From contig NZ_JBAKHX010000036.1 of the NCBI RefSeq assembly GCF_036906915.1, positions 16,666-80,665 on the forward strand: a stretch of 64,000 nucleotides of DNA, read 5' to 3'. Positions 51,974-61,794 of this stretch are shown piece by piece (positions within the stretch are counted from its first letter, which is position 1; each line of letters begins with the position of its first letter). Source of the DNA: Phytohabitans sp036906915 (GTDB lineage: Bacteria > Actinomycetota > Actinomycetes > Mycobacteriales > Micromonosporaceae). The position numbers and the translations under genes are program-made. The notes below the pieces were generated by a model that worked only from the letters and a program-made list of their open reading frames with translations, ran no database searches and had not been told where the DNA came from.

Positions 51974-54204
51974 CGCTCCCCTATCCCGATGCGGGCGTGC
52001 AGGCGCCGCAGCGGTGCCGGTGCCCACCAGTTGGCCCGCCCGGCCAATCGCATGACGGCCGGCACCAGGATGCCGCGGACCAGGATGGCGTCCACGAGCA
52101 CGGCCATCGCCAGTGCGACGCCGAGTAGTTTGAGCACCGATAGCCGCGACGTCGCCAGGGCGACGAGCACCGAGGCGACGACCAGCGCGGCCATCGTGAT
52201 GACCCGACCGGTCTGGCGCATGCCAACGACGACCGAACGCCGGTTGTCGTCGTCTCGCAAAAACTGCTCCCGGATCCGGGACAGCAGGAACACCTCGTAG
52301 TCCATGGACAGGCCGAAGGCGACGCAGAACACCAGGATCGGAATGGTCAGCTCAAGGTAGCCGGTGGCGGTGAAGTCGCCGACCAGCCAGGCCAAGTGGC
52401 CGTCCTGAAACACGTACACCATCACCCCGAACGTCGCCGTAAGGCTCAGAACGGTCAGCAGCAGCGCCTTGACCGGGACGAGCACGCTCCCCGTGAACAG
52501 GAAGAGCACGACCAGCGTGCTCACGCCGAGGATGGCCAGCACCCACGGCAGCCGCCCACCGACGACGTCTCTGGCGTCCACCAGCGTTGCCGTGGCACCA
52601 CCGACCAGGGGCGGCGCGGGCGCGGGCGCGGCCCGTAGCGCACGGACCGCCGCCAAGGCCCGGTCGGAGTAGACCGGCTGATCAAGGACCAGCCGCAGAT
52701 ACGAGTTGGCCCGCGATGACATCAACGCCAGCGACTGGTCGGGCGGCGCCTCCTGACCACCAGCCACGAATCGTCCAGCGGCGCTGTCCACGTACGCGAC
52801 GTCGGCCACTGCAGACAAACGACTGGCATATGTCCGCACGTCAGCCACCCGGCTGGCGCCGATGCCCGGCAACACGACCGTGACCGCGTCAACAGCGGCC
52901 GCATCGAACTCCGCCTTCAGCGTGGCCTCGCCACGCGCCGCCGGAGCTGACGCCGGCAGGACGCGGGCGTCGGCGAGGCCGAACCGTACTCCGGCGAAGG
53001 GCAGCGCCAGTAGGACCAACACGAGCGCGACTGAACCGCCGATCAGTACCGGCCGGTTCATGACCCGCTCGGCCAGCCAGCCCCACCATCGCTCGGACCT
53101 AGCTGGCCGGATGCGGCGCCGAGGTCCGCGGGTGAGCAGTCGTGGACCAAACGCGGCGAGTAGCGCGGGCAGGACGACGACCGACGCCACGGCCCCGAAC
53201 GTCACGACCAGGATCGCGGAGTACGCGATGGAGCGAAGGAAGAACAGTGGATACACCATCAGTGCGGTCAGCGACAACGCCACGGCGGCCGCCGAGAACA
53301 GGACCGTCCGGCCGGCCGTACTGACCGCCACCACCACGGCCTCGGCGTGCTGCCGCCCGTAGGCGACCTCCTCTCGGTACCTGGTGACGACGAAAAGGCT
53401 GTAGTCCACCGCCAGGCCGAATCCGAGCACGGTAGCCACGTTCAGAGCGAACACCGACACGTCAGTAACCCCGGCCAGCGGCTCGAGCACCGCCAGGGCA
53501 CCGGTGACGGCGACGACTCCGATCGCCGCCGGCGTGCCTGCGGCTACCACGGATCCGAACCCGATCAGCAGAATGACGATCGTCAACGGTGCGGCCAGCA
53601 GTTCGGCGCGCACGAGATCACGTTCGCTCTGTTCAATGATTTCGCGGTTGACCGGACTCTCGCCGGTGGCCGCCAGCGTAAACGGCCCACGATGCCGCTC
53701 CAGGTCGGTGAGCACCGCCGGGACCGCGTCCTGTCGCGCGTCCTCAGATCCGGCGAGGCGCACGAGCAGCAACGCTGACTTGCCGTCATGGGAACGCAGC
53801 AAGGGCGATGCACTCGGCCAATAGGACTCCACCGAGGCGACATCCGCCCGCCGGTTCAATGCCTCGACCAGCGCAACCCCCGCGGCAGCGCTATCCGGGT
53901 CGTCGACTGAGCGCGTCGCGGACGCGATGACCACCAGATCGGGATTGCCCGCGTGGAATTCGGCCGCCATGAACCGCGCCGCTCGCTCGGACTCCGCGTC
54001 CTGGGGAATATAGCCACCGTTACGCAGCCGATCGGACAGATCAGCACCAGAGACACCGGCCAGCACGGTGAACACCAGGCTGACAAACAGCACCGTCCAT
54101 TTGCGCCGGACCGCGAAGGTGACCACCCGGACCAGCAGCGGACGCGATCGAGCGCCCTGCGGAGCCACAGGCGTGGACTCAGGTTGATCGACTGTGGTGG
54201 CCAT
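51970..54204 (-). CDS. MMPL-family RND exporter
   Basis: 744 residues from ATG 54204. Twelve membrane segments in two halves with large loops after TM1 and TM7. Typical motifs: FGLAVDYSLFVVTRYREE in the first half and FGLSMDYEVFLLSRIREQFL in the second. In actinomycetes these proteins export lipids and lipid-like metabolites, fitting a fatty-amine product. First gene of operon B. The 393 bp upstream have no gene and should carry the operon promoter. Confidence 0.9.
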   Translation of the reverse strand: MATTVDQPESTPVAPQGARSRPLLVRVVTFAVRRKWTVLFVSLVFTVLAGVSGADLSDRLRNGGYIPQDAESERAARFMAAEFHAGNPDLVVIASATRSVDDPDSAAAGVALVEALNRRADVASVESYWPSASPLLRSHDGKSALLLVRLAGSEDARQDAVPAVLTDLERHRGPFTLAATGESPVNREIIEQSERDLVRAELLAAPLTIVILLIGFGSVVAAGTPAAIGVVAVTGALAVLEPLAGVTDVSVFALNVATVLGFGLAVDYSLFVVTRYREEVAYGRQHAEAVVVAVSTAGRTVLFSAAAVALSLTALMVYPLFFLRSIAYSAILVVTFGAVASVVVLPALLAAFGPRLLTRGPRRRIRPARSERWWGWLAERVMNRPVLIGGSVALVLVLLALPFAGVRFGLADARVLPASAPAARGEATLKAEFDAAAVDAVTVVLPGIGASRVADVRTYASRLSAVADVAYVDSAAGRFVAGGQEAPPDQSLALMSSRANSYLRLVLDQPVYSDRALAAVRALRAAPAPAPPLVGGATATLVDARDVVGGRLPWVLAILGVSTLVVLFLFTGSVLVPVKALLLTVLSLTATFGVMVYVFQDGHLAWLVGDFTATGYLELTIPILVFCVAFGLSMDYEVFLLSRIREQFLRDDDNRRSVVVGMRQTGRVITMAALVVASVLVALATSRLSVLKLLGVALAMAVLVDAILVRGILVPAVMRLAGRANWWAPAPLRRLHARIGIGER

Positions 54205-54597
54205 CCGGTACGCCGCCCTTCGAGGCGCGAGTTTCCGCACGGCGTCGCCGCCGGCATCGGGTGAAGCGTAGGCGGACCCGAACGCGCCTCGCAGGGTTTT
54301 GTCGACGATATGACTCGACCGCGACAAGATGTATCGAAAGTGTGGGCCGTGGTGAGGCCCTGTTGATTGCACGGCACGAACGGACAAAAGGTCGGTACGC
54401 TGGCTGTACGTGATCCGTCCGATCGCCGATGACCAGACACAGACGCGCCCGGCGCAGGTGACGATTGGGCCGCTCTGCTGATACGGCTGCATTTGGCTGA
54501 GCGCGCCCTCGCTGGTGACCGGCTTGACGCGAGCCATGTTGAGTCTTTGCGCAACGGGCCGGGCCTGACCTGGCCACCCATTGCTTAGCTGAGGGTC
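54205..54597. other. Intergenic region upstream of operon B
   Basis: No gene accepted; an in-frame extension of the MMPL frame exists but is not protein-like. Likely operon B promoter region and the end of the antiporter unit. Confidence 0.4.
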
Positions 54598-55944
54598 TCA
54601 TCGATCCACCGCCGCGCCGACAGCGCGGCCCGCCCACGCGTCGTGGGTGGCGAGCCGGACTAGTTCCTCCTCGTTGTGGGTGACCCGTCCCATTGCCCAA
54701 CGCAGCATCGGCGGAGCCATTAGCGAGGTGACGATGGCTACCAGGACGACGATGGTGTATGTGGCGGTGTTCAGCACGCCCAGCCGCAACCCGGTCATGG
54801 CGACGATCACCTCGATGACACCGCGCGCATTCAGGCCGGCACCGAGGGCAACCGCCTCCCAGTTGCTGAGGCGGCTGAGTTTCGCACCGACGTAGGCGCC
54901 GACGAACTTGCCGATGACGGCCAGCGCGAGGACTGCCACCGCGGCCAGCGCGATCTCCGGTCGACGAAGCTCGCTGAGGTCCATCCGCAGTCCTGCGGTA
55001 GCCATGAAGATGGGCGCCAACACGGACAGCACCACGGTTCGTAGGGGTGCCAACTTGCGCTGGTCGGCGGCGCGTGGCGCACCGATGAGAATGCCGACGA
55101 CGAACGCACCGAACACAGCCTCCATTCCCAGTGAGTGCGTCGCCACGGCGCCGAACATCACGAGCACGAAAGCGGCGGCCATGGTGGGACCTGACTCGCT
55201 GGAACGTCCCGCGAATCGCATCGCGCCGCCGACCAGCGGTCGTCCGATGAGGACGGCGAGCACCACGAACCCGATGAGGTAGGCCGCCGAAAGCGACACC
55301 TTGCCTGCGGTGACGCCAGCTGTCGCGGCGGCGGACACGATGGACAGCAGGAACCAGCCAACGGCGTCGTCCATCGTGCCGGCAGCGAGTGTGAGCTGGC
55401 CGATATCTCGATGTAACAGACGCATGTCAGTCAACGTCTTGGCAATCACCGGGATCGCTGAGACGCACATGGCAACGCCGAGGAAGAGCGCGAACACCCA
55501 ACGCTCGGTATCTCCGGCCATCAACGACGCCGGCAACACGGTACCCGCCGCGATCCCGAGTGCCAGTGGGATGATCAGCCCGCCTAGGCTCACCCGCACC
55601 GCGCTGGTGCCGCGCCGTCGAAGCATGCTGACGTCAAGGTGGCTGCCAGTGACGCCGACTAGCAGCAGCACGCCGACCTGGCCGACCGCATCGAGCAGGT
55701 GCATCTGGTTTGAGTCAGACGGAAACAGCCAGGCGGTGAACCCGGGGGCGAGGTTGCCGAGCAGCGACGGTCCGAGGATGACACCGGTGAGAAGCTCGCC
55801 CACGATGGCCGGCATTCCGAGTCGTTCCGCGAGCTGCCCGAGCGCCAGGGCCAGCAGAAGCAGCAGTGCCAGCTGAAGTAGAAACACCAGGAGCTGATGA
55901 GGACCAAGCGGGGGCACCGGAGCGGCGAGGACAACATCGGTCAT
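54598..55944 (-). CDS. Kef/NapA-type cation/proton antiporter (CPA2)
   Basis: 448 residues from ATG 55944 with GGAGGAGA upstream. Twelve to thirteen membrane segments; LGMPAIVGELLTGVILGPSL, GLRMDLSELRRPEIAL and LGAGLNARGVIEVIVA are CPA2 hallmarks. Exchanges Na+ or K+ for protons. In antibiotic clusters such antiporters sometimes act in self-resistance or in balancing the load of ionophoric products; here the role is inferred from location only. Confidence 0.85.
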   Translation of the reverse strand: MTDVVLAAPVPPLGPHQLLVFLLQLALLLLLALALGQLAERLGMPAIVGELLTGVILGPSLLGNLAPGFTAWLFPSDSNQMHLLDAVGQVGVLLLVGVTGSHLDVSMLRRRGTSAVRVSLGGLIIPLALGIAAGTVLPASLMAGDTERWVFALFLGVAMCVSAIPVIAKTLTDMRLLHRDIGQLTLAAGTMDDAVGWFLLSIVSAAATAGVTAGKVSLSAAYLIGFVVLAVLIGRPLVGGAMRFAGRSSESGPTMAAAFVLVMFGAVATHSLGMEAVFGAFVVGILIGAPRAADQRKLAPLRTVVLSVLAPIFMATAGLRMDLSELRRPEIALAAVAVLALAVIGKFVGAYVGAKLSRLSNWEAVALGAGLNARGVIEVIVAMTGLRLGVLNTATYTIVVLVAIVTSLMAPPMLRWAMGRVTHNEEELVRLATHDAWAGRAVGAAVDR

Positions 55945-56066
55945 GGCACGTCTCCTCCAGAACGTGAGGTGAGCAGCCTGCCGGGAACCCGGCTGCTGGA
56001 GCTGGGTTCCCGACGTGTGGGGGCGTCGCCGCGGAGGCGAGGTGGGCCGTGATGGCTGCCAGGCCC

Positions 56067-57371
56067 TCAGCGGGCCTGAAGCTCCCGCTGTCGCTCGCCG
56101 TGGACAGGGCATCCGTAAAGGCGGTCATACTTGCCGAACAGATCCCAGCCCGGCTCGGCTCGGAGCCGGTTGACGAACGGGTTCGTGTCGGTCCAGAAGT
56201 CGCCGTTGAGTGTGCGTACACGCCACTTCTCGTGGATGCCCGACTCCCGGAACATCTGCTGGATGAACCGGCCCATCACGGGTGCCCGGTTGTCGTAGAC
56301 CGCCCGGATGAGCCGGTAGTACGTCTCGTAGCCGGTCTTGAAGAAGGCCCCGTAGCGCTCGGCGACGTCCGCCTCGCGCTCCTCTCCGGTCAGGCACTTG
56401 ATGGTCTCCTCGGCCGCCCGCCGTCCGGTCACGAGGGCGAGGTAGACACCGGCGGAGAAGACTGGATCCGAGAAGCAGCCCGCGTCACCGATGATGAAGA
56501 AGCCGGGCCCAGCAAGTGTGTTGGCGTGGTACTCGAAGTTCTGCTCGCCGGACAACTCGCGGTAGACGTTGGTCCCTTCGATCCGCTCCTCGATCCGCGG
56601 CAGTCGCTTCAGGTGCTGGGCGTATAGATCCTCCGGCCGGAACTCCCGCAGCAGAGACGCTGGCATCATCGCGCCGACGGAGATGACGTCCTTGCGGATC
56701 GGGATGGCCCACAGCCAGCCGTTCTCGTGCACACCGATCTGTGTGTCGCCCTCGTACCCCGGGTTCCGCGACTCGTCCAGGTTGCCGAAATGCTTGTAGA
56801 CCGCCGCCATTTTCAGGTTGGCGTCGCTCGTACGCAGCCCGAGCCCGCGGGCGAGCACACCCGCTCGCCCGCTCGCATCGATGACATACCTCGCGGACGC
56901 TCCCCGCGTTTCACCCTGGTAGGTGTACTCGACACCGGTGACTCGTCCATCCTCCTGGATCAGGCGGCCCACCTTCGCCTCCTCCAGGACGGTCGCGCCG
57001 GGCTGCTCCGCGGCGGAGTCGAGCAGAAGCTTGTCGAAGTCGGCGCGCTCGACCTGGTAGGTCCACTTGCGGTAGCCGTCGCCGATGTCGCCTAGGGCCG
57101 CCCGGCGCAGGAAGCCGTCGCTTCCGGACAGCTCTAGCCCGAGCTTGATCGGAAAGCCCTCTTCGCCGAGCTTGTGCAGCACACCCAGCTGCTCTAGGAC
57201 GTCCGCGGTGTACGGCAGCAGTGACTCTCCAATGTGGAACCGCGGGAACTTGTCCCGTTCGAGCAGCAGCACGGTGTAACCCGCCTTCGTCAGCGTGATC
57301 GTGTAGGACGATCCGCTCGGGCCGCCACCGATCACGATCGCGTCGTAGTCCGTTCCCCTGCCATTGCTCAC
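56067..57371 (-). CDS. FAD-dependent halogenase (phenol/pyrrole type, CndH/PltA-like)
   Basis: 434 residues from GTG 57371. FAD site IVIGGGPSGSS, halogenase motif FHIGESLLP, the conserved Lys76 in GFPIKLGLE, and GWLWAIP, the WxWxIP motif that separates halogenases from related monooxygenases. It needs reduced flavin from a partner; no flavin reductase is visible. A carrier-bound salicyl unit would be a chemically sensible substrate, but this is inference. Confidence 0.83.
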   Translation of the reverse strand: MSNGRGTDYDAIVIGGGPSGSSYTITLTKAGYTVLLLERDKFPRFHIGESLLPYTADVLEQLGVLHKLGEEGFPIKLGLELSGSDGFLRRAALGDIGDGYRKWTYQVERADFDKLLLDSAAEQPGATVLEEAKVGRLIQEDGRVTGVEYTYQGETRGASARYVIDASGRAGVLARGLGLRTSDANLKMAAVYKHFGNLDESRNPGYEGDTQIGVHENGWLWAIPIRKDVISVGAMMPASLLREFRPEDLYAQHLKRLPRIEERIEGTNVYRELSGEQNFEYHANTLAGPGFFIIGDAGCFSDPVFSAGVYLALVTGRRAAEETIKCLTGEEREADVAERYGAFFKTGYETYYRLIRAVYDNRAPVMGRFIQQMFRESGIHEKWRVRTLNGDFWTDTNPFVNRLRAEPGWDLFGKYDRLYGCPVHGERQRELQAR

Positions 57372-57391
57372 CGGTTAACTCCTCACGCTAG

Positions 57392-58417
57392 TCATGGCCT
57401 GTCGGTTATCTCCACGACGGCGCACGCCGCCTCCATGCCGGGTGCGTCGCTGAACATCAGCACCCTGTCCCCCACATCGACCTCGCGCTGACGCCAGAGG
57501 TATTCGAGCCCACGTATCTGATCGAGCGGCCCGGCGTGGCCAACCCGCCGCGTGAAGTTCCAAATCCCGCGCTTGTCCTCAACCCCGATCGGGTCGAGGA
57601 ACATGTCCCGGATGGCCCATCCGTTGAAGCCGTCGTGAACCACCCGCGCCACGTCGTCGATGGCCGTGTCCGCCTCGGCCAAGGTGCGCTGGACTGTGTC
57701 GGCGAGAACGGAGGCGAAGTCAACTAGTGTTGGCATCCCGCCGGCCGACTGGAGGTCGCGGACGTATTGCGTCCGTTCCCGAAAGTTCAACTTCGCGCCA
57801 ACGGTCAGGCCGGGCGGAAACAAGGGCTCGGATCCACGGTGACGTACCTCGAGCTCCGGGTCGGACGCGCTGCCGATCGCCAGCACCCGTGCGAACCCGG
57901 GTCGCTTGGACAGCACGACCGCGCCGCCACCGTCGGCTAGGACGAACAGGTTTGAGGCCCGCCAACGGTCCACCGTCGGCGTGCCGAAGTTGTCGGCACA
58001 GGTCAGCAATGCGGCCCTACGGGCGGCGCCCGAACGCAGGTAGCAGATGGCCAGGTCGAGGCTGGTCAAAAAGCCGATACAACCGTTGCGAATCTCCACG
58101 GACGTGATCGATTGCCGTACAGTGTGTCGGTTGATGTAGTGCTGTGCCGACCAACCGTCCGGTCCCTGGGGGTGGACGCTGCTGTGGAACAGCGCATCGA
58201 CGTGTTCGCCAGGCTCACCAAACTGCGCCAGTGCGACGCGTGCTGCCTCGACCGCGAGATCTGGCGCCGGGATGTCGCCCGCGACGGAGACGGACTCCAG
58301 CCCGCTACGCGTCCGCTCGTCCGCGTCATACCAACCGTTCGCGACCGCCTCAGCAACTCCTACCAGGTCAGTCGTGGCGATGCCGATACCCGAAATATGG
58401 ATATCGTCGACCTTCAT
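57392..58417 (-). CDS. KAS III-like acyltransferase (CerJ/ChlB-type), copy 2
   Basis: 341 residues. C113 in EIRNGCIGF, His261 in VVHDGFNGW, and GHAGPLDQ (His294, Asp299) are at the same positions as in copy 1, with the FabH Asn again missing. It lies 20 bp before the halogenase and in the same direction, so both may act on one intermediate. Two copies suggest two acyl-transfer steps, or one step with two acceptors. Confidence 0.85.
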   Translation of the reverse strand: MKVDDIHISGIGIATTDLVGVAEAVANGWYDADERTRSGLESVSVAGDIPAPDLAVEAARVALAQFGEPGEHVDALFHSSVHPQGPDGWSAQHYINRHTVRQSITSVEIRNGCIGFLTSLDLAICYLRSGAARRAALLTCADNFGTPTVDRWRASNLFVLADGGGAVVLSKRPGFARVLAIGSASDPELEVRHRGSEPLFPPGLTVGAKLNFRERTQYVRDLQSAGGMPTLVDFASVLADTVQRTLAEADTAIDDVARVVHDGFNGWAIRDMFLDPIGVEDKRGIWNFTRRVGHAGPLDQIRGLEYLWRQREVDVGDRVLMFSDAPGMEAACAVVEITDRP

Positions 58418-58907
58418 CTCGCCCCATCCCGCGCTGATTGCCGTCTCCGGACCGATCGTCGGGAACGTTAGGCGCCTGGATTGACACCGCTATCCAACGA
58501 ATATCGAACGACTGTCGAACCTGTCCGGCCGGGCGCATGCGTCGGGGAACGAACGCGCGAGAAATAGATCAACTCGAAGCTGCCCGCCGACCGGTGTCGT
58601 CCGGTAGCCGACCGAGAGTCGCACCGGGCAATCCCACACGCTGTGCCCCGTTGGACCAGTCCTTGCCAGGCGGCAGTGGCGCCATCAAGACGCCGCAACT
58701 GCGGTCGCGCGCTCGCAGCTATCCGGCACGGGCCCACGCAACTCATCGCCCGCGACCACAACCAACACCACGATGACAGCGATGTTGACGAACGGCCTGA
58801 CCCAGCGGCGACGCTCAGCGCCCCGGCCGTCGCGGTGCCGAGCGGTCACCCCCGGCATTGGCCAGGAACGGACCGAAGCGCGGATTTCACGAGACAGCCG
58901 TCGGCCT
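58418..58907. other. Stretch with at most one small ORF
   Basis: The right cluster border. A minus-strand frame (58685-58849, GTG start) encodes about 54 residues with one hydrophobic segment (VNIAVIVVLVVVAG) and no clear ribosome site; it may be a small membrane protein. Nothing else is visible. Confidence 0.35.
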
Positions 58908-59537
58908 CTAACGAGCCGTCCCTTCCCGCTGAGCGGACGGCGCGGCACGACGCGGACCGGCGGGCACAACCGCCGCGACGACCCGATCGAACGTCTCGTG
59001 CGGATCCACGCCGTGCGTGCGGGCAGACATCACCAAGTGATGGATGGTGGCGACGAGGGCCAGCGCCACTGGCCCAGTGTCGACCGTGGGCGGAAGCCGC
59101 CGTAGACGCTTCTCGGAGTCGAGGTAGGTGACGACCAAGTGCTCCAGGTCGGCTAGCGACGGCGAATGGTGACCGCTGCTCTGCCTCAACCGAGCCGCCA
59201 GCGTGGGCCGGTGGGTGACGATCGCGTGCGCGGCCAGGACGGGTGGCTGGAACAGCGCGGCCGCGGCCGCGCTGAGGTTATGCCACACAGTGTCCTGCCC
59301 AGCACGTAAGGGAAGTTCAGCCATGCCGTCCAACGCGTTGCGGAACCGTGTCAAGACGAACTGCAGGAGGAAGCCGTCGAGGTCAGAGAAGTGGTTGTGC
59401 AGCACGCCCTTGGCGCAAGCGGCCTCTGCGGTGATCGCACGGCTGGACAGGCCAGCGGGTCCGTCGCGGAGCAGGAGTCGCTCCGCCGCCGCAAACAGTC
59501 GTTCATGAAGCTCGGGGATAGCTACGCCGCGCGGCAC
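58908..59537 (-). CDS. TetR-family regulator with tandem operators
   Basis: 209 residues from GTG 59537 (GAAGGATAAAGG upstream); in-frame starts up to 59621 lie inside the operator and are less likely. HTH: SSRAITAEAACAKGVLHNHF. The ligand domain is helical, C-terminus Arg/Ala-rich. A 41-bp perfect-armed palindrome lies 46 bp upstream and is probably bound by this protein. Divergent from the MDMPI gene. Confidence 0.88.
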   Translation of the reverse strand: MPRGVAIPELHERLFAAAERLLLRDGPAGLSSRAITAEAACAKGVLHNHFSDLDGFLLQFVLTRFRNALDGMAELPLRAGQDTVWHNLSAAAAALFQPPVLAAHAIVTHRPTLAARLRQSSGHHSPSLADLEHLVVTYLDSEKRLRRLPPTVDTGPVALALVATIHHLVMSARTHGVDPHETFDRVVAAVVPAGPRRAAPSAQREGTAR

Positions 59538-59582
59538 GCCTTTATCCTTCTCCCGTTCCGGACCGCCAGAGACCACTTGCAG

Positions 59583-59623
59583 GTATGGGCAGGCGCCCAT
59601 ATAGTATGGGCGCCTGCCCATAC
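59583..59623. promoter_or_regulatory. 41-bp palindrome made of two ATGGGC-N4-GCCCAT sites
   Basis: Perfect 19-bp arms around TAG; each arm is itself a dyad (ATGGGCAGGCGCCCAT at 59586-59601 in register and its mirror). It lies upstream of the TetR gene and 315 bp before the MDMPI gene. Confidence 0.8.
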
Positions 59624-59937
59624 TAGCTGAACATCTACGGTAGGAGTACCGGCATGACGGTCTTCCACCTTGTTACGCCTCCGTGCGCGTGTTGGGCCGT
59701 GCTACCCAGCCGCATCGCCGCCTCCGTCAGCTGGCCCGGCACCATCCTCGTTGCCCAAGGTGGCACCGTCGCGGGCATGACGAGTCGGGACGCCCGGTCG
59801 GTTCACACGATCTTCCAACCGCCATTGCTGACGGCGTCGCGGCCCTTCTGCTGCCGCTCGCGGGCCACCACCGCTGTCCGTATTCGAGCGCAGTGGAGTA
59901 CGGCAGCGCGGTCTCCGCATCCCCGGGAGGAATTGAT

Positions 59938-60672
59938 GTGCCAACGAACGGTGAGCGTGGGTCCGTGAGTGGGTTAGACCGTGGACAGCTCGTGGAACGA
60001 GTCCGGGAATCGCACGCGCGCGAGCGCGGATTGATCGACGGCCTGACCGATGACGAAGTACGCGCGCAGTCCGCTCTGCCGGGCTGGACCCGCGGTCACG
60101 TCTTGGCGGCCCGTCTGGCCTTCGTGCGGGCGGCGGACCGACAAATCGCGTACGCGCTGGCGGGGCTGCAGATCGACTTCTACGACGGCGGCCGGAAGGG
60201 TCGGGACGCGGCCATCGCGGCCAATGCTGACAGACACGCGGACGACCTCGTCGTCGAGATGCACCAAGCGACCAGAACGCTGGACCATGCATGGTTGCGG
60301 CTCGCCGACTCCGATTTCGACCGGCGGGTCCGCTACCGCCACGGCGGCACCCTCTACGACCTCCTCAAGGCCAGCTGGCGGGAGGTCGAGGTGCACTGTG
60401 TCGACCTGAACCTCGGCGTCCGGCCTTCCACCTGGCCCCCTGAGCTCTGCGATCAGCTGTTCGAGTTCCTCGCCCCACGCGTCCCAGATGGCGTCCAAGT
60501 CAAACTAAACACGCCGGACGGCAGGCACTGGACACTAGGCCGAGGTGGCCTGGTGCAGATCACTGGGGGGCACGCGGACCTGGCGGCCTGGTTGGCCGGC
60601 CGGCAGCCCGAGGGTCCGCTGCACTCCTCCACCGGGACGCTGCCCGACCTGCGACGCCTTCCTGGCGCCTAA
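59938..60672 (+). CDS. MDMPI/DinB-like maleylpyruvate isomerase family protein
   Basis: 244 residues from GTG 59938 with GGGAGG upstream. Motifs: LIDGLTDDEVRAQSALPGWT, RGHVLAARLAFVRAADR (His of the metal site), YDLLKASWREVEVHCVDLNL, and the C-terminal GHADLAAWLAGR. These are typical of mycothiol-dependent maleylpyruvate isomerase proteins, used in actinobacteria for isomerisation or as thiol transferases. Exact substrate unknown. Probably under the TetR that is read divergently. Confidence 0.85.
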   Translation: MPTNGERGSVSGLDRGQLVERVRESHARERGLIDGLTDDEVRAQSALPGWTRGHVLAARLAFVRAADRQIAYALAGLQIDFYDGGRKGRDAAIAANADRHADDLVVEMHQATRTLDHAWLRLADSDFDRRVRYRHGGTLYDLLKASWREVEVHCVDLNLGVRPSTWPPELCDQLFEFLAPRVPDGVQVKLNTPDGRHWTLGRGGLVQITGGHADLAAWLAGRQPEGPLHSSTGTLPDLRRLPGA

Positions 60673-61142
60673 GCCGGTTAGGAGACAGGCCGGGCGTAGG
60701 TTGAACGGCCCGGACGCGTCGCCGGATCCCACGGCTGTGAGAGAGATTGACCTAGCGGGCGGCGAGCCCCAGCATCATGGGAACGCCGCTGCCCCCCGTT
60801 ACCTTTTTGATCGTCCCCAGCCGGGGACTGCTCGGTCGCCCGGCTCGGTATGACCTACCGCCCCTGTCGTATCCATGATCCGGGGGTGTTGTCGCCGGGC
60901 CGGGTGGCGTCGGCGGACCGCTGATAGGGACCCGGCCACCCCAGCTTGGGGTAGGTCTCCTCGTAACGTGGCTGCCGGCAGTCCGGCGCCTACCAGCGAC
61001 CGAGCCACGACGGCGGCGAGGAGGCCAGGCGTGCACGACGGGTACGGCATCTGTGTAGGACTCGACGTCGGCAAGGAAGGACATTCATGGCCGCCCCTTT
61101 CCGCCTGGCGTCCGTTCACCCCGAAGCCTAAGTTGGGCAGGC
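60673..61142. other. Stretch with an IS110 scrap and no gene
   Basis: Only the fragment at 61031-61087 is recognisable. It lies beyond the MDMPI stop and before the TetR gene stop. Confidence 0.45.
61031..61087 (+). pseudogene. IS110-family transposase N-terminal scrap
   Basis: Reads VHDGYGICVGLDVGKEGHS; the VGLDVGKxGH start is the hallmark of the IS110 DEDD transposase. Homology is lost after 19 residues. Confidence 0.45.
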
Positions 61143-61775
61143 TCAGGATGGCCGCAGAGCGGCGGTCATGGTGGCGGCAACCGCCTCGCCGGCCTGGCGT
61201 TCGTCGAGGCGGCCGGCGTTGACCTCGTCGGCGGCGGCGTGCAGCAGCGCGTAGTACGTGGCCACCAGCCAGTCGGTTGGCAGGTCGGTGCGGATGTCGC
61301 CGCCTTCCTGGCCGCGCGCGATCACCTCCTGCACGCGATGCATCACCCGGTCGTGGTGGGCGCGCAGCCGTTGCGGGCCAAGGTGGCGCTGCCCGGCGAC
61401 CATGAGCTGCCGGTGCTGGTTGAGGATGTGCCACGACGATGCGGCCAGTCGGGCGAGGGCGGTCGGTGCCGACCCGGCATCCAGGTCGATCGCGTCAAGC
61501 GCCCGGTCGGCGCGTGTGATCGCTTCTGCGACGACGGCGTCGACCAAGGCTTCCTTGGTCGGGAAGTGCCCGTACAAGGTGACCCGGCCGACCCCGGCGG
61601 CGCGCGCGATCTCGACGATGTTCACCTCAGGACTGCGGTTCAGGCTGGCCAGCGCGGCGTCGAGGATGGCCGCGATGCTGCGCCGGGCGTCGGCCCGCCG
61701 CCGTTCGGGCATGGGCTCGCCGGCGGCGCCCGACTCGGTCGCCGCCGGACCGCGCCGGTTAGTCACAGAGGCCAT
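61143..61775 (-). CDS. TetR-family regulator of the MFS operon
   Basis: 210 residues from ATG 61775. HTH: VNIVEIARAAGVGRVTLYGH. Follows the MFS gene by 19 bp on the same strand, so exporter and regulator are in one operon and the TetR probably represses it. An inverted CCTTGTTCGGATTAAGG-like sequence lies at the MFS start as a possible operator. Confidence 0.88.
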   Translation of the reverse strand: MASVTNRRGPAATESGAAGEPMPERRRADARRSIAAILDAALASLNRSPEVNIVEIARAAGVGRVTLYGHFPTKEALVDAVVAEAITRADRALDAIDLDAGSAPTALARLAASSWHILNQHRQLMVAGQRHLGPQRLRAHHDRVMHRVQEVIARGQEGGDIRTDLPTDWLVATYYALLHAAADEVNAGRLDERQAGEAVAATMTAALRPS

Positions 61776-61794
61776 GAGGATCAGGTTACGGGGG

